A stretch of DNA of 64,000 nt from Alisma plantago-aquatica (lineage: Eukaryota; Streptophyta; Magnoliopsida; Alismatales; Alismataceae). The position numbers and the translations under genes are program-made. The stretch spans positions 1,618,715,711 through 1,618,779,710 of the forward strand of contig OY856409.1 in assembly GCA_963693085.1 (NCBI GenBank), in the 5' to 3' direction. The notes under the pieces were generated by a model that saw only the letters and a program-made list of their open reading frames with translations, ran no database searches and was not told where the DNA came from. Shown piece by piece: positions 10,793-22,583 of this stretch (positions are counted from its first letter, which is position 1; each line of letters opens with the position of its first letter).

Positions 10793-11929
10793 CTATTTCT
10801 TGAGTTCTGCCATCTCAGCAGGCGCCATCCTATACGGTGTCTGGGCTATAGGTTTCGTGTCTGGGATCAAATTGACTTCAAAATCAATTTCCTGAGGCGG
10901 TGGTATACCTGGAAGTTCTTCAGGAAACACATCCTCGAATTCCCTGACTATGGGAACTTCAACAGGATTGGAACTTTCCTTGGTAACATCTACCACATGG
11001 GCCAAGAGTGCATAACATCCTTGCCTCAACAGCTTATCAGCAACCATAGCTGATACAAGACAGGTGGGCAGAATCTTTCTTTCACCTTGAAAGATCCATG
11101 TGTTGCCTTCATCGGCAAACACAGCCAACTTGGATTCACAATCCAAGACAACTCTATACATTTCTAAGGTATCCATCCCGAGGATTATATCAAATCCTAG
11201 CATATCAAGTGGTATAAGGTCCACTTGAATGCGATGATTAGAAAAGAAGAGGATACAGGGAGAACATACCTCCTGCAAAATGGCAGACCCACTCAACGGA
11301 GTCTCCAACAACAAACTATCTGCCTTATGACTAACCATCATATTGCAGTTACGAATCACTCTCCGAGTGATAAAAGAGTGCATAGCACCCGGGTCAATCA
11401 GAACACATACAACACAGGATGTAGACATATCAGAATATAAAAGTTCCATCTGACCTGCCACTACCCGTGGATTGACCACTGCATCAGGTGGGTTCATAGC
11501 ATAGAACCTTGTTGTCGCCTGGTGTTGAGGTGGTGCTGATGATCCAGCTTGAGACGCTTGTCCACGTCCTCGAGCTGCTCCTTGAGATTGCCTTCTCTGA
11601 GATCCCTGTTGACTCTGCCTCTGAGGTTGTGTCACACTGACAGGCCTAGATCGGCAGTCCTTCATCAAGTGTCCCACCTTCCCACAGTTGTAGCAACTTC
11701 TTTCCAGTTGTTGTAGTCTTGGTGGTCCATTAACTGACATTGATGCAGAACTGTGAGTCTCTTGTTGAGGTAGGCTTCGTCCCCTGCCTCTACTTGGTGA
11801 CCACTGAGTTTGGGAGCTTGATCTGGGTGGTGGAGGGTTAGGTACAGAGAATCTCATTTTCTTGAAATCCCTAGATGAAGAACCCTGGAACTGTGGATAT
11901 CTTTTCTGGGTTTTCCTCTTCTCGACCAC
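10793..11929 (-). CDS. E1 gag zinc knuckle, protease and RT N-terminus segment
   Basis: 378-codon segment following an in-frame TGA. A CCHC knuckle C79-X2-C82-X4-H87-X4-C92 (nt 11654-11695) binds element RNA. It follows a Pro/Ser/Gln-rich linker. The protease active site is DPGA at 179-182 (VLIDPGAMHSF), a variant common in plant Ty3 elements in place of D(S/T)GA. The segment ends in FEDVFPEELPGIPP and PYRMAPAEMAEL, the start of RT. The apparent start codon is GTG within the larger frame and is not a real start. Confidence 0.88.
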   Translation of the reverse strand: MVEKRKTQKRYPQFQGSSSRDFKKMRFSVPNPPPPRSSSQTQWSPSRGRGRSLPQQETHSSASMSVNGPPRLQQLERSCYNCGKVGHLMKDCRSRPVSVTQPQRQSQQGSQRRQSQGAARGRGQASQAGSSAPPQHQATTRFYAMNPPDAVVNPRVVAGQMELLYSDMSTSCVVCVLIDPGAMHSFITRRVIRNCNMMVSHKADSLLLETPLSGSAILQEVCSPCILFFSNHRIQVDLIPLDMLGFDIILGMDTLEMYRVVLDCESKLAVFADEGNTWIFQGERKILPTCLVSAMVADKLLRQGCYALLAHVVDVTKESSNPVEVPIVREFEDVFPEELPGIPPPQEIDFEVNLIPDTKPIAQTPYRMAPAEMAELKK

Positions 11930-11944
11930 AGATCTCTTTATCCT

Positions 11945-12682
11945 TCAGACTGACTCAACAAAGGTAGAGAATCTCTCTCGGTTTTCTAAGGCAGACACAG
12001 GGGTTGATATATCAGCATTCAAACCCTTCTCGAATCTCCTAATTCTTTCCTCTTCTGTGGCAGCCATGTGCGGACAGAACCGCAACAACTCCATGAACTT
12101 AGCTTCATACTCGCTAATGTTCATCATGCCCTGCCTCAATCTCTCAAACTGAGAGATCTTCTCGTCTAGGAAGGTCTTTGGAAAATATCTATTGATAAAT
12201 TCCCGACGAAACTCTTCCCACGAGGACTCTATCCCAGGTCTCTTCTGCTCTTCCATGTTCCACCAGTGACCAGCACTGCCTTTGAGAAGATAGACAACAT
12301 GTCTAACCTTCTCAGCCTCTGGGATATTAAGAATCCTGAAAGCCTTCTCCAACTCTGTTAACCACAGATCAGCATCTGCGAGGTCGGCAGTCCCAAAGTA
12401 CTCGGTAGCTCTGACACGACGAAGTCGCTCGAACATCTTACTGATACCTTGTCCTTCAGGCTGGGCAGGTGCCCTAAGTGCAGGCATGGGCATCCTGTCG
12501 GTGATGTGTGTCATGGCAGTCATAAACTATCCGAACATAGGTTGAACAGCTGGGTTACCCATATCAGCTGGGTCAAACTGGGGTGGTTCAGTTGCAGGCT
12601 GTTCTATTTCTGGAACCCTTGCACCGCCTCGAGGTGCACTAGCACTACTCTTTGCCACGTACTCATCATGTGGCTCTGCCAT
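11945..12682 (-). CDS. E1 gag, N-terminal part, with one internal stop
   Basis: ATG at 12682 (MAEPHDEYVAKSSASAPRGG) is about 115 nt from the primer site and matches the gag start remnant of E5, so it is the likely true start. A TAG at 12527-12529 interrupts; from 12523 the frame is open for 192 codons. The retrotrans_gag fold is clear: WLTELEKAFRIL, HVVYLLKGSAGHWW, and the FRREFINRYFP ... FLDEKISQFERLRQG region. Gag forms the particle shell. The TGA at 11945-11947 ends this part. Confidence 0.85.
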
Positions 12683-12796
12683 CCTTATGTATCTTCTTCT
12701 CCTGAGGAGCAGAAGATTCTATTAGATAAGGAAGATATACTAAGGATAGACTCGACATCCTAAGTCCTATGCCTCTGTAGACTCAGCGAACCTAGA

Positions 12797-12808
12797 GCTC
12801 TGATACCA
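12797..12808 (-). other. E1 primer binding site (tRNA-Met)
   Basis: Complement is TGGTATCAGAGC, matching the 3' end of plant initiator tRNA-Met, 6 nt inside the 5' LTR. It fixes the element orientation as minus. Confidence 0.92.
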
Positions 12809-12814
12809 CTTAAT

Positions 12815-15800
12815 TGAGGGCTCTGATCTCCAAACCACGATATAAACACGATTTAAACATAGCGGAAGCGATTCGATTAGCAGCGGAATACCAAAAATCA
12901 GCGGAAATTAAAACTTTTTGAGATAAAGCATTGAAACCATAAAACTTCCTTAATAAAAGGAGATAAATTGTTTACATCTCAGATAATTACTTCTTGAGTA
13001 ATTATATACAACATGATACAAAATCTCAAGAACTCATAACCAAAATCTCAGACCAAAAGACTCTAAGACCTGAGAGTACAGAGGACACATAGGACTGACT
13101 CTAACTACACCACATGGCAGGCTAAATCTCCACCTGAGATTTTACTGTTGCCCCTTGTGCTGCTGCTGCTGGGACTGGTCACCTGTAGACATGTTCCTCC
13201 ATCCTCGACGTCCAACTAAAAAGTTGAAGTCTACGGGGTGAGACAATTTTACATAATTGTCCCAGCGAGAGTTATAACTCTCCGCCAGAAGCTTTATTAT
13301 AGCACCTCAAAGAATAACTTAAACAGTAAAAGCTTCACATTATTCAACATCAGATATAATAGTAAGCATGAGTTCAACAGTTATGAAATATGAAGACATT
13401 TGCACTATACAGTGTAACATCAATCAATCAACTCGTAGTTATTTCTAACAGGTGTGCTACGCTATGGATTATGTTTTTCAAACATTACTTTTATGCCCTG
13501 TGGAGATGAGGTTTACCACTCATCCTCCAACCAATCACTGCTAAATGCCTTGGCATCATACTAGGTCATCGAAAGAGCCAGATTCTCATGACCTTCACCT
13601 TCCTCAGTCAATAAGAGGATTACTTGTAGGACATCTCGTGCCTCTACTATAATAGCTTACCAGGGTAATCTGGTCCTTCACTATTTTAGAGTTACAGTGG
13701 CGTTCTGTACTCTCTTCGTCATCAGGAGATTTCATGTTTATCTTCCACTGATACAGATATCTGTGCTTTCTTCGTCATCAAGAGGTTTCATGTTTACCAT
13801 CCACTGATACGGTATAGGATTGTAGTGAAGGATTGATGGATTACACATCTACATCAAACACCTACACTAGGATGTAAGGTTCTACATATCCATATACCCC
13901 ACATACTCAAAAATATGTGATCCAGGAGTTCCCTTAGGAAAACATATTTCACCATCATTTGATCTCCGACAATGATGGATCTATGATCAAGGCTCTACAT
14001 TACACTTGATTAGTTAGGTACATTTAGTATTCTTTTAACATCATACATTGTTCTTCAAACAATAACATTAGCATAACAACTATGAAATGAGAATACTAAA
14101 TGTAACAAGCCTAACTCTCATCAATCATCATATCTCAATACATTCATCACAAGTCATCTCTAAAGCATGACCTTGATGGTAATTATGGCTCTCACAGCCC
14201 ATTTTAATCCATAAGTTGCCATTGACAATGCATCAGGATATATCACTATTCATAAAGCTAAAGCATGCTTTCAATGAATATAGTTTCATAATCCGTACCT
14301 GGATATGATCATCATCTCATGACAACCTGCATGGTTAATTCAACTGATAACAGTAAACAATTCATTCTAGAAGTTACACTTTCAAACTTTTAGAAGAGTC
14401 AAGTTCCCCAATATTCATCAATCAGGGTTTACTATTCACAATACATGTCCTCACCCTAGAATTAGGGTTTACTATTCACCTCATGGCGAATTGAACTCAT
14501 ATCATCATCATGTATGAGAAACATCATCATTAAAGCTCCTAGATAATATTAAAATTCACTAAACATCATAATTAGGGTTTCCATGATCTCACATAGGTGG
14601 ATCATACCCTAATCATGCACATTCATGTGTATTGAAGGTACTTTACTTAAGTTTCCACTATAAAAGGGGTACTTTCTCTCTCTTATGATACTTCCTCTCT
14701 CCTCTTACTAGTAGATGGTGATAACACCACTCTAGATCAGGTTGGGTTAAGTCCTCATTGACTAGCATAAGGCAAAACATCATTAACATGTGATTAGGGT
14801 TTTATTAGAAAAAGGTATTACTCAATTAAACCCCTCAAGGGTATTTTGGTAATTTACCTCATGATCACCATCATGGGTCAATTCATTAATCACTTAGTCC
14901 CTTAATGTTCTAAGATACCATTAGGGTTTATATTAGATCACCATTGAACCAATTACAACTTCAAGTGATTATGTATAAATAACCTTGAAAACCTCCAAAC
15001 GGTTTCAACCTTCAACCACCAAACGGTTTGAAACCGTTTGGGTGCGTTGACCGTTTGCTAGGTTTGACTCCAAGACCGCATGACCTCAAGGTCGTTTGCC
15101 CAAACCGTTTGGGTGCGTTGACCGTTTGGAAAGGTTGACTTTCCAAACCGTTTGAGCTTATGCGGTTTGAAACCGTTTGATCAACTTGTCTTGAGATCGA
15201 TTGGTCCAAACGACCTTGAGATCATTTGAGCCCAAACGGTCTTGAGACCGTTTGGCCTTAAACGGTCTTGTGACCGTTTGGCCTTAAACGGTCTTGTGAC
15301 CGTTTGGACCTCCAACATGGTTCAAAAGTTGCAAATGTTTATGATTAAGTATGTTGAAGCCCTCAATTGGCCAAAGCCATGTTAACCACTTATAAATTGA
15401 GTCAATTAGGATGAGACTCAATCAATTGGACACCAAATTAACCCTCAACTGAAAGACAATTAGGGTTAAGTCCATCTCAATTAGAGTTTCAAATCGGATG
15501 GTCATCAATATTCAACAATGTGAATCAATTCAAGGTTGAACCTATCAATTGACCTCCAATTGGGCCCAAACTTGGCCCAAACGGTCTTGAGATCATTTGG
15601 ATGACCTCCAAACGGTCTTAAGACCGTTTCCCCAAGAATTCATCAAAATCTACGTTGATTTGATAGGGGTTGAACCTTAATTAAGTCACAAATCAGCAAT
15701 TTGATTATTTCAATAATCCACTATAATTGGGCCCTCAATTGATCAAATTACCTTAACCCTAGACCTCCAAACGGTCTTGGGTTGACACCAAACGGTCTTG

Positions 15801-17741
15801 AGACCGTTTGGATGAGTTCCAAAGGGTCTTCAGACCGTTTGCCCATCCATCCTTTGGACTCTAGTGAAAATTCATTAAGGTTTGATCTATTGAGTTAATC
15901 ATCACATCAATACTTAATTGCAATATGATTTGGTACCTTTGGACCTTCAATTGGTCAACTATACTTGAACCCAGACCTATAAATGGTCTTCGGTGATCCC
16001 CAAACGGTCTTGAGACTGTTTGGATGATTCCCCAAATGGTCTTGAGACCGTTTGGGCTAATCAACCCAAAATCACTAATTAACTCATTGGAATTTCAGCA
16101 CTGATTTCAATTAGGATTTTCCCTATTAATCAACCTTCAACTCATAACTCGTTTGGAATTAATCCATCAAATTTGGTGAGTCATTAATCAACATCATTAT
16201 GAACAGTAATCCCAAACGGTCAATGCTTGGTCAACCATCTTAAACGGTCTTGAGACCGTTTGCCCAAAAATGGCAAATTAAATAGATTGAAAATCAGAAC
16301 TTAACTCAATTGGATTTGCTAATTGATTTGCTTATATCTAACGATTCCTTTGGAGTTAACCCCTCACTTTTTGTGGGTGATCAACCTACATAATTAGGAA
16401 CAGGATTCTCATTCAGTCGTCACTTGGTCAACTGGACCAAACGGTCTTGAAGACTGTTTGCCTCCATGCGACCCTGAAACCGTTTGCCCACCAAACGGTT
16501 GTGCAAACCGCATGGGCAATTGGTTAGGACCGTTTAGTAAAGTGGAAATCTGTAGATAAGCATAGGAATTAACGCCCTTATCTTCTACCTCAAGAACAGT
16601 AGCATTTCTTCACGATTTTGCTTGCAAGGATGCAAGGGGAGATAGGGAAGAAGAAGAACTAGCAACTATATGCATAGAAAAAGATGTATAATCAAAGCAT
16701 AAGATTTAGAGTTATAAAACCGGCCTAAAGGTTGCCCCTTGAGCTCCAAGCTTCCAAGCTTCAGGTCTTTAATGGCATCTTTGAGCTCCACAGGTCGGCC
16801 AAGGTGAATTCTCCAAGGAAAAGTTGGAAAGGAATGGCTAGAAAGATAAAGCTAGGTGAGCTAGCCATGAATTCAACCTTGAAATCGAGTTTCCTCCATG
16901 AACTCAAGCAAAAGGGATGATCCAAACTTACCTTGATCTCCCTGGTCGTTCTCCTATGCTCCAGAGCTCTGCCGTAGTCGGTTTGAGCAAGGGGGATAAG
17001 TGAGGGAATGAAAGAAACGTTCCTTTGCTTGCAAAGGAAGTGATATATATATTTTGGGTGAAATTTCTCCATAAAGCTTCTACTTTATCCCATTTCTCAT
17101 CTAAGTCCTTCCTTTCTTCTTTGCTCATCCCTACCCCTTATTTCTAAAGACAAACTCCTTCTAAGGTCAAGAATTGAAGGCAAAGAGGATCAACCCATCA
17201 CTAAAGCATACACATAAAAGGGCTATTATACATACACCTTGATTATTCAATCACAAAGGTGTTCTTTATTATATGATTATTCAAATGAAGTGCCCTCTTC
17301 ATCATTTCTACTCTAAATGATGACAAAAGTTATAAAAGATATTTTAGATGATGTATTTTACAAGTTGCACCCCTCAAATTGGGTAAATTGCACTCTACAC
17401 CAATTTAGGGTTTTCAAGTACAGGGGTTGCTTCCACAGCTGCACCGTGGTGCTGAAGCTTGGGAAATCCCTCAAACTTCATCATAAACATCCTCATGATG
17501 TCTCAACATCATAGGAACATCTCAACATGTGCAATTCACATGTTAATCCCTTAACTGGGTAATTTTCACATAGATCCCTGTATTACAAAACAATGCTACA
17601 ACTATATATATAAAGGAGCAAAATTGAAATATATGTTTCTGAGGGACTTAATTACATGCCCAAAGTTAATCACAAGGATTTAATTACGTATTTAGGAAAA
17701 ACACCTAGGGTTAGTTCATAACCCAGGTCAGGGATGTTACA
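12815..17741 (-). repeat. E1 5' LTR (4927 bp)
   Basis: Partner of 3117-8020. The element transcript should start inside it. It carries the same twin hairpin (13242-13282) and palindrome zone (about 14997-16520). It ends at 17741 (GTTACA in plus orientation), followed by the TSD GTCTT at 17742-17746. Small ORFs in it are copies of those in the other LTR. Confidence 0.95.
14997..16520. repeat. Palindrome-rich zone in E1 5' LTR
   Basis: Same array as 5285-6810: repeated AAACGGTCTTGAGACCGTTT units. Near 15240-15305 one extra copy of the TTAAACGGTCTTGTGACCG unit is present compared with the other LTR, indicating turnover after insertion. Confidence 0.75.
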
Positions 17742-17746
17742 GTCTT

Positions 17747-18091
17747 GCTAGGCTGACGGAGTCTTTGAATCCTCATTATAGTGTGGTAAAGGAGTGTATG
17801 TCAAAGCACATTCAGGTAGATGAGCCTCTTCAGCTACATCAAAATTTGGCTTGCCGGTATAAAGGCTACATGTCTTCGTTGGGGATGGATGGGGTTCCTC
17901 TTGACAACTCAGCGTATGGTGTGGCCATGACTTATTTTCAGTGGTTGATCATCTTGCCAGGTCTAGAGGGTTGCATTCGTACTTCCTTATGTCAGTGTTG
18001 TGGTAGTTCAATCAATGGCAGTGTATGTATCAAGTCGAAGTTCTATTCTTATTCTTCAAGAACTAATGCTAGATTCTTGAAAGGTTCATGA
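17747..18091 (+). pseudogene. PMD-like gene copy B, 3' part
   Basis: Sequence resumes directly after the E1 target duplication. An open frame (from about 17747; 108 codons from 17765) reads ARLTESLNPHYSVVKECMS... and ends at a TGA at 18089. I do not recognise a domain, but its position and direction make it the continuation of the gene split at 3116. An AATAAA signal (GGAATAAAAATATTT, near 18262-18272) lies downstream and could be its polyadenylation signal. Confidence 0.4.
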
Positions 18092-18279
18092 GAAGTTGGT
18101 AGAGTTGCGGTTGAACCAAAATAGTTAACCCAAGATTCCTTCCTCGTGGTTCATCTTTAGTGATAGTGATTTGTGATTCTTCTGAAGAGACTTAATCATG
18201 TTTTTTAGTTTTTATTTGTTTGTTGCCATAAGAAGCCAGAGTTCTGTAATGATTTTATTTCTGGAATAAAAATATTTGG

Positions 18280-19674
18280 TTCATGAAATGCGACATTGGC
18301 TAGGGGTACCCCCTCCATGATGTCTATAGATGTGCATTGGACTTGAGTCCTCATGGCACATATGGCTATGAACTCCTTTTCGACAAATCATCAAATTGGG
18401 GACACTGCTGAGCTCATGTATATGCATTTTAGGACTCTAGGGATAGCTATAGGTTTTCATATGTCAATATCACCTCCTTCTTGTTTACCTCTTTGCATGA
18501 AGTCAAAAGGTTGAAACCAAAAGCGCTTTAAGCTACCCTTAACCTTGATTTGACGATATATGTTTCCTTTCTTTGAACACTTGTGTCCTATTTTGTTATG
18601 AGGAGGGGGGAGCCTCCTTATTGGGGGAAGAAGGAAGAATCTCTACTGAACCTAGGTGTCATGTTAAGAACTAAAACCATGTCATGTAATGGGTGTGTTA
18701 GAGACAATTCCCTACCCAGTTGAGTGAATGGGGCATATGTCGAAGACACCCCGATAGGCTTTACACCCAACATACCTTAGAGTATTAATCAACCACGAGC
18801 ATGTGTCTACCTTTTTAAAGGGATTTTTGAATTCTTTAAGCTTTTGGTTCGACATTGATGCTTAGGGTCTTAGTATGAGAGCCAAGGGTTCTATGGGTGT
18901 TGAATGGGTTTTTCCTAGTAAGGGTTTCCCACCTCATGATTCCCAAGTTAGTTCATATAAAGCTTGGTCACACCTCTTTTTGTGAATAGAGGAGGGTAGT
19001 TGCAAGGAGTTTGAACCTCTATCCTTCTTTCAATGTTCCTTCCTTTTTAGGTTAACCCAGACTGATGAAAAGGTTATGACATCTCCCTGGGTGTAGATGT
19101 TAGGATGTTGATTGTGAGGCTTGGATGTGACTTGCGTCTAGGGACTCACAACATATGCCATCCTTTTGTCTGATCATAAGGCTTTACCTAGATTTAGTTG
19201 AATTCGTTAACATTTTTAAGTATATTTTGTTAGGATGGGACAATTTTAAGGAGTTTTTGTAGGTTTGTGAACCGTTGGGTCCTCAAGATTACAACCACGC
19301 TTCTTCCTTCTCAGGCTGTAGGTTCTGTTTTGACCTTTCCTCTTTAGGGTGCATAGGGGTACACAATTTGGTGTTTAAGTATATTTTAAGTGCTTTCCAG
19401 AAGAATGGGATATTTTAACTCTATTACATGGCTCTCTGCATAGGTTTGCTAGTTGTAGTTGTCTGATCATTAGTAGTAGCATTTGACAAGACTGACATTT
19501 GTGTGATGAATATGAATATCACCATTCATGTTCTTCAGGCATATGCAACCCCATTAATAGATGTCAGGGATGATGTAGGGTCCTTCCCATTTGGGGTTGA
19601 ACTTGCCCATAGAATAAGCATTCTAGATGACTCCCAATACCAGGTTCCCCTTTGGAAGATTTGTGGTTGCACCT
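18280..19674. other. Unassigned flank between PMD remnant and E0
   Basis: No convincing gene. A short coding-like piece at about 19503-19674 (RDDVGSFPFGVELAHRISILDDSQYQVP) looks like an exon remnant but cannot be assigned. It is cut by the E0 LTR at 19675; the five bases before it, CACCT, would be the E0 target duplication, whose partner lies outside the window. Confidence 0.35.
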
Positions 19675-20989
19675 TGATCAGCCCGAATCACGTGTCCGAA
19701 AGGGAGGCAGATTCATAAGGAATCAAACTTTTAAATTTATAACTCGAAACCTTCAAGGACCCCCGCAACATTATCTTGGGGTCAAAGTAGATATATGGGG
19801 TCGAACACAGGGACGTGGTGACATTTAGGATGCTTGAGATTTCATTCTTAAGTCCGGTAAGCCAAGACAATAGTCGAGAAAGTAAGGGGCTAGAACTAGT
19901 CTAGTGGGTTGTCACGAATTAAAACAAAACAAAGAAAAGAAAATAAAACAAAGTCCATAGGACTCTACTAAATTAGAGAGAAGGAGTTCCTGACTATGTA
20001 GCCACAAGTTGGGCAGTCTATGCACCAATTTTCGGGCGTAGACAACCCTCGAACAAATCAACAAACAACTTACATTCAAACATAGCACACACCATGGTAT
20101 CTATTCTTGTGGGGTCACCCCACTCGCTCTCGCATAGTGTGAATAAAACCCATCAATGATGTGAAACCTCTCTCAAGGATGGCAAACCAACAACCTAGAA
20201 TATTCTAGGTACCCTCTCAGGTGTAGAACATTCTGGGATGTTAGGAACAAACAACCTTCAACCATCCTCCTTTCAGGCTCCGATCCAAACTATCTTCTCT
20301 TATATATTTATACAATGAATCTTTCGATATAGGTAGAAATAGCAGTTCACACAAGAAAGAGATCTACCAAACTAGCAATCATAACCAGAAAGAGGAGATA
20401 GAACATAAAATGTGCTTGATCTAAAATAAAACTACTTGCTCAAGGTAAAAGTACACAAACATGCCCAAAATGGGCTACATAGCCAAGAAGGAACTCAACT
20501 AGCCATGGACAAGCATAGTTGGCACCAAACAAAGATGAAAGAACATTTTTCATAGAAACACAGGAGAACAGTAGAAGAAAGGAGAATAAGAAGAGATTTA
20601 TCCTATAGAGGAGAGGTGGCTCTCACTCCCTAGCCTCCGTATAGGATGAATCTTATACTTGGGTCTTCCTCCTTGATCTTCTGGACTCCTTGACCTCCTT
20701 TCTCTCTAGATCATGCCCCTGAACATCAGCTTGGTGAGTGAATGATGGTGGAAGATGGTGGAGGATGGAGACACACTGAAGAGGCAGACATAGAACAAGC
20801 ACTTCGGCCTTCTCGGAACTCGAGACTCTCCTACAGGACTCTGCGAACCACACCGGGTCATAACCAACAGCTGGAACCTCCCAAAATGCAGAATAGACAG
20901 ATGGAACTCCCCAAGGTGTAGAACCCCTCTCTAGGTTGTAGGGGGTGTGTATTTATAGGTGAAATGGTTGAGGTACTGATCTAGACCAT

Positions 20990-22105
20990 GGTCTTGCTCG
21001 GTCGCGGTCGAGGTGCACCCTGCGGTTGTAGTCGAGGTCACGGTCGTGAAAGATGTACCTTGGTCATGGTCGAGGTCGAGGTCACAATCATGGTCGTGGT
21101 CGAGGTCGAGATCACGGTCGTGGTTACGGTCGATGAAGAAGTACCTTGGTCACGGTCGAGGTTATTTCTTTTTAACTGCGGTCACGGTCGAGGAGGATGT
21201 ACCTTGATCGTGGTCGAGGTTAGTTCTGTTGGTATATATGCCCATAGAGCCATCCCAAGCAATTGTATGGAGTCGGATATTAATTAATCAATTAATATGA
21301 TTATTTGGTTAATTAATGAATTCTAGAATATTCTAATTAATCCATGAGCATTTTAATTAATGCAGTGTTTCTATTTACCAATGGGTTTAGGAAACCCTAC
21401 TTCCCTTCGTCTCCTATTTAAAGGAGGTTGACGACCGATATCTATATAAGATATTGAGAGAGGCTTTTCGGTTTACGCTCACGTATACAAACCCTAGCCA
21501 TCACCGTCCTTAGGAGAGAAAGAAGAGCAACACTTTGCTAGCACGCCACCGCACAGACATGACTCCTTCTTGCCGACTTAGGAAGCACGAAGTCGAGTTC
21601 CAGTCCATCCGTGTGGATGAAGTAGAGACACAGATGCTAAGACGCCTACTTTCATAGGACATCAACGACCATATGTGCGTGTTACGAGCAGCATACATCA
21701 TCGCACAAAAGGACCACCGCCGGATCTTCCTACGACAACAAACGGGAGAGAAGTGTCATTCCTATAGACAAGCGTCGTTGCACACCTTTGTGCAACAGGA
21801 CATCGCCAGACTTGCTCCGCGATAAGGTATATCCTGCAAATACTCCTTACAAATACGTTGTTGTCAACGAGATCCTCTTTCGGGTTGTGTGGATTTCTGT
21901 TGCTTCCTCCATGCATGTTTTCTCCACAAAACCCAACAATTTCTTCTTAGTTGCGGTCGTGGTCGAGGAGGATGTACCTCGATCATGGTCGAGGTTACTT
22001 CTTCTTCGCCACCGTCACAGTTGAGGAGGATGTACCTCGATCATGGTCGAGGAGGATGTACCTCGATCGCGGTCAAGGTTACTTCTTCTTGGCTGCGGTC
22101 ACAAC
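20990..22105. repeat. GGTCGAGG / ACCTCGATC minisatellite in E0 LTR
   Basis: Irregular tandem units built from GGTCGAGGTCACGGTCGAGG, GGAGGATGTACCTCGATC and TTACTTCTTCTTnGCTGCGG. They run 20990-21226 and continue 21939-22105 after the solo LTR. Apparent ORFs here (such as 20988-21287, rich in Val-Glu or Ser-Arg) are products of the repeat. Confidence 0.75.
21227..21938 (+). mobile_element. Copia solo LTR (712 bp)
   Basis: Starts TGTTGGTATATATGCCC and ends AAACCCAACA, the same termini as the E4 Copia LTR. It is flanked by AGTTC (21222-21226) and ATTTC (21939-21943), a 5-bp duplication with one mismatch. A TATATAAG box is at 21443-21450. Removing it rejoins the minisatellite unit, proving insertion into an existing array. 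The internal region and second LTR are missing, as after LTR-LTR recombination. Confidence 0.85.
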
Positions 22106-22569
22106 ATTATGGAATGAACCCACCCTGAGGGGGGGCGGGGTATTACTGGTGGTCGAGGGGCCCACGTCAATGAGCCTTTTTTATTGGTGAGGATGCATCC
22201 AGATAAAGGATTTGCCATCAAAAATAGGGTCCAAGATATCAAAAGTTTCTTGGGCCCGCTTGTCGGTTAGCGGGACCACAGTCTCGTAAGTTGGTGCACA
22301 TAGTGCAATGCTTAGTCCACCGCAGTCGTGACAGATGGAAGTCTAACTGCTGTAAAAACCATGTTTTGGGAGAAATCATGGAGAATAGATTTCTTTTCAG
22401 GTTCGGTGCCTACAAGTCCAAAAATTTTCTAGTTGAGCAACTTTATCTAAGAAAAGACATAAATTACTAAAAGATAAGAAACATGGTTTATTTTGGTCAT
22501 ATTAAGGCTATAGTGACACAAAACCATAAATGAATGCTTAGCATAAGTGCATAAATTTGGTTGTTATCA

Positions 22570-22583
22570 ACTACCCCAAGCTT
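22570..22583 (-). other. E0 polypurine tract
   Basis: Complement AAGCTTGGGGTAGT lies directly before the LTR start TGATAACA. A second similar tract, AAGCTTGGGGTGGTAG, occurs inside at about 23901-23916. Confidence 0.65.

Larger units (their letters stand above)
8069..12682 (-). pseudogene. E1 gag-pol polyprotein, one frame with six stops
   Basis: From ATG at 12682 to the stop at 8069 a single reading frame of 1,538 codons covers gag, CCHC knuckle, aspartic protease, RT, RNase H, integrase and chromodomain. It is interrupted by in-frame stops at 12527-12529 (TAG), 11945-11947 (TGA), 10793-10795 (TAG), 10613-10615 (TAG), 9743-9745 (TAA) and 9104-9106 (TAG). There is no frameshift over 4.6 kb. 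Catalytic residues of protease, RT, RNase H and integrase are all readable, so inactivation looks due to point mutations only. A single gag-pol frame is normal for chromoviruses. Segment entries follow. Confidence 0.9.
3117..17741 (-). mobile_element. E1: Ty3/gypsy chromovirus (Tekay/Del-like), 14.6 kb, minus strand
   Basis: Complete element: two 4.9-kb LTRs in the same orientation, TSD GTCTT, tRNA-Met primer site next to the right LTR, purine tract next to the left LTR, and a gag-protease-RT-RNase H-integrase-chromodomain frame between them on the minus strand. Protein order, integrase-C chromodomain and primer site place it among plant chromoviruses; the C-terminal EEATWE motif is typical of Tekay/Del. 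It is inactive through six in-frame stops. LTR ends differ at about 9 of the first 195 positions, so the insertion is old. It inserted into PMD-like copy B. Confidence 0.95.
19675..22569 (-). repeat. E0 3' LTR
   Basis: On the element strand it starts TGATAACAACC at 22569 and ends GGGCTGATCA at 19675. Its first part matches 63426-64000. It contains a GGTCGAGG minisatellite and a Copia solo LTR (21227-21938). Without that insert it is about 2.2 kb. Confidence 0.75.

Noticed and set aside
20988..21287. ORF rich in Val-Glu (and a Ser-Arg-rich one in another frame)
   Set aside because: Produced by reading the GGTCGAGG minisatellite; the composition follows the repeat and the frame is not conserved.
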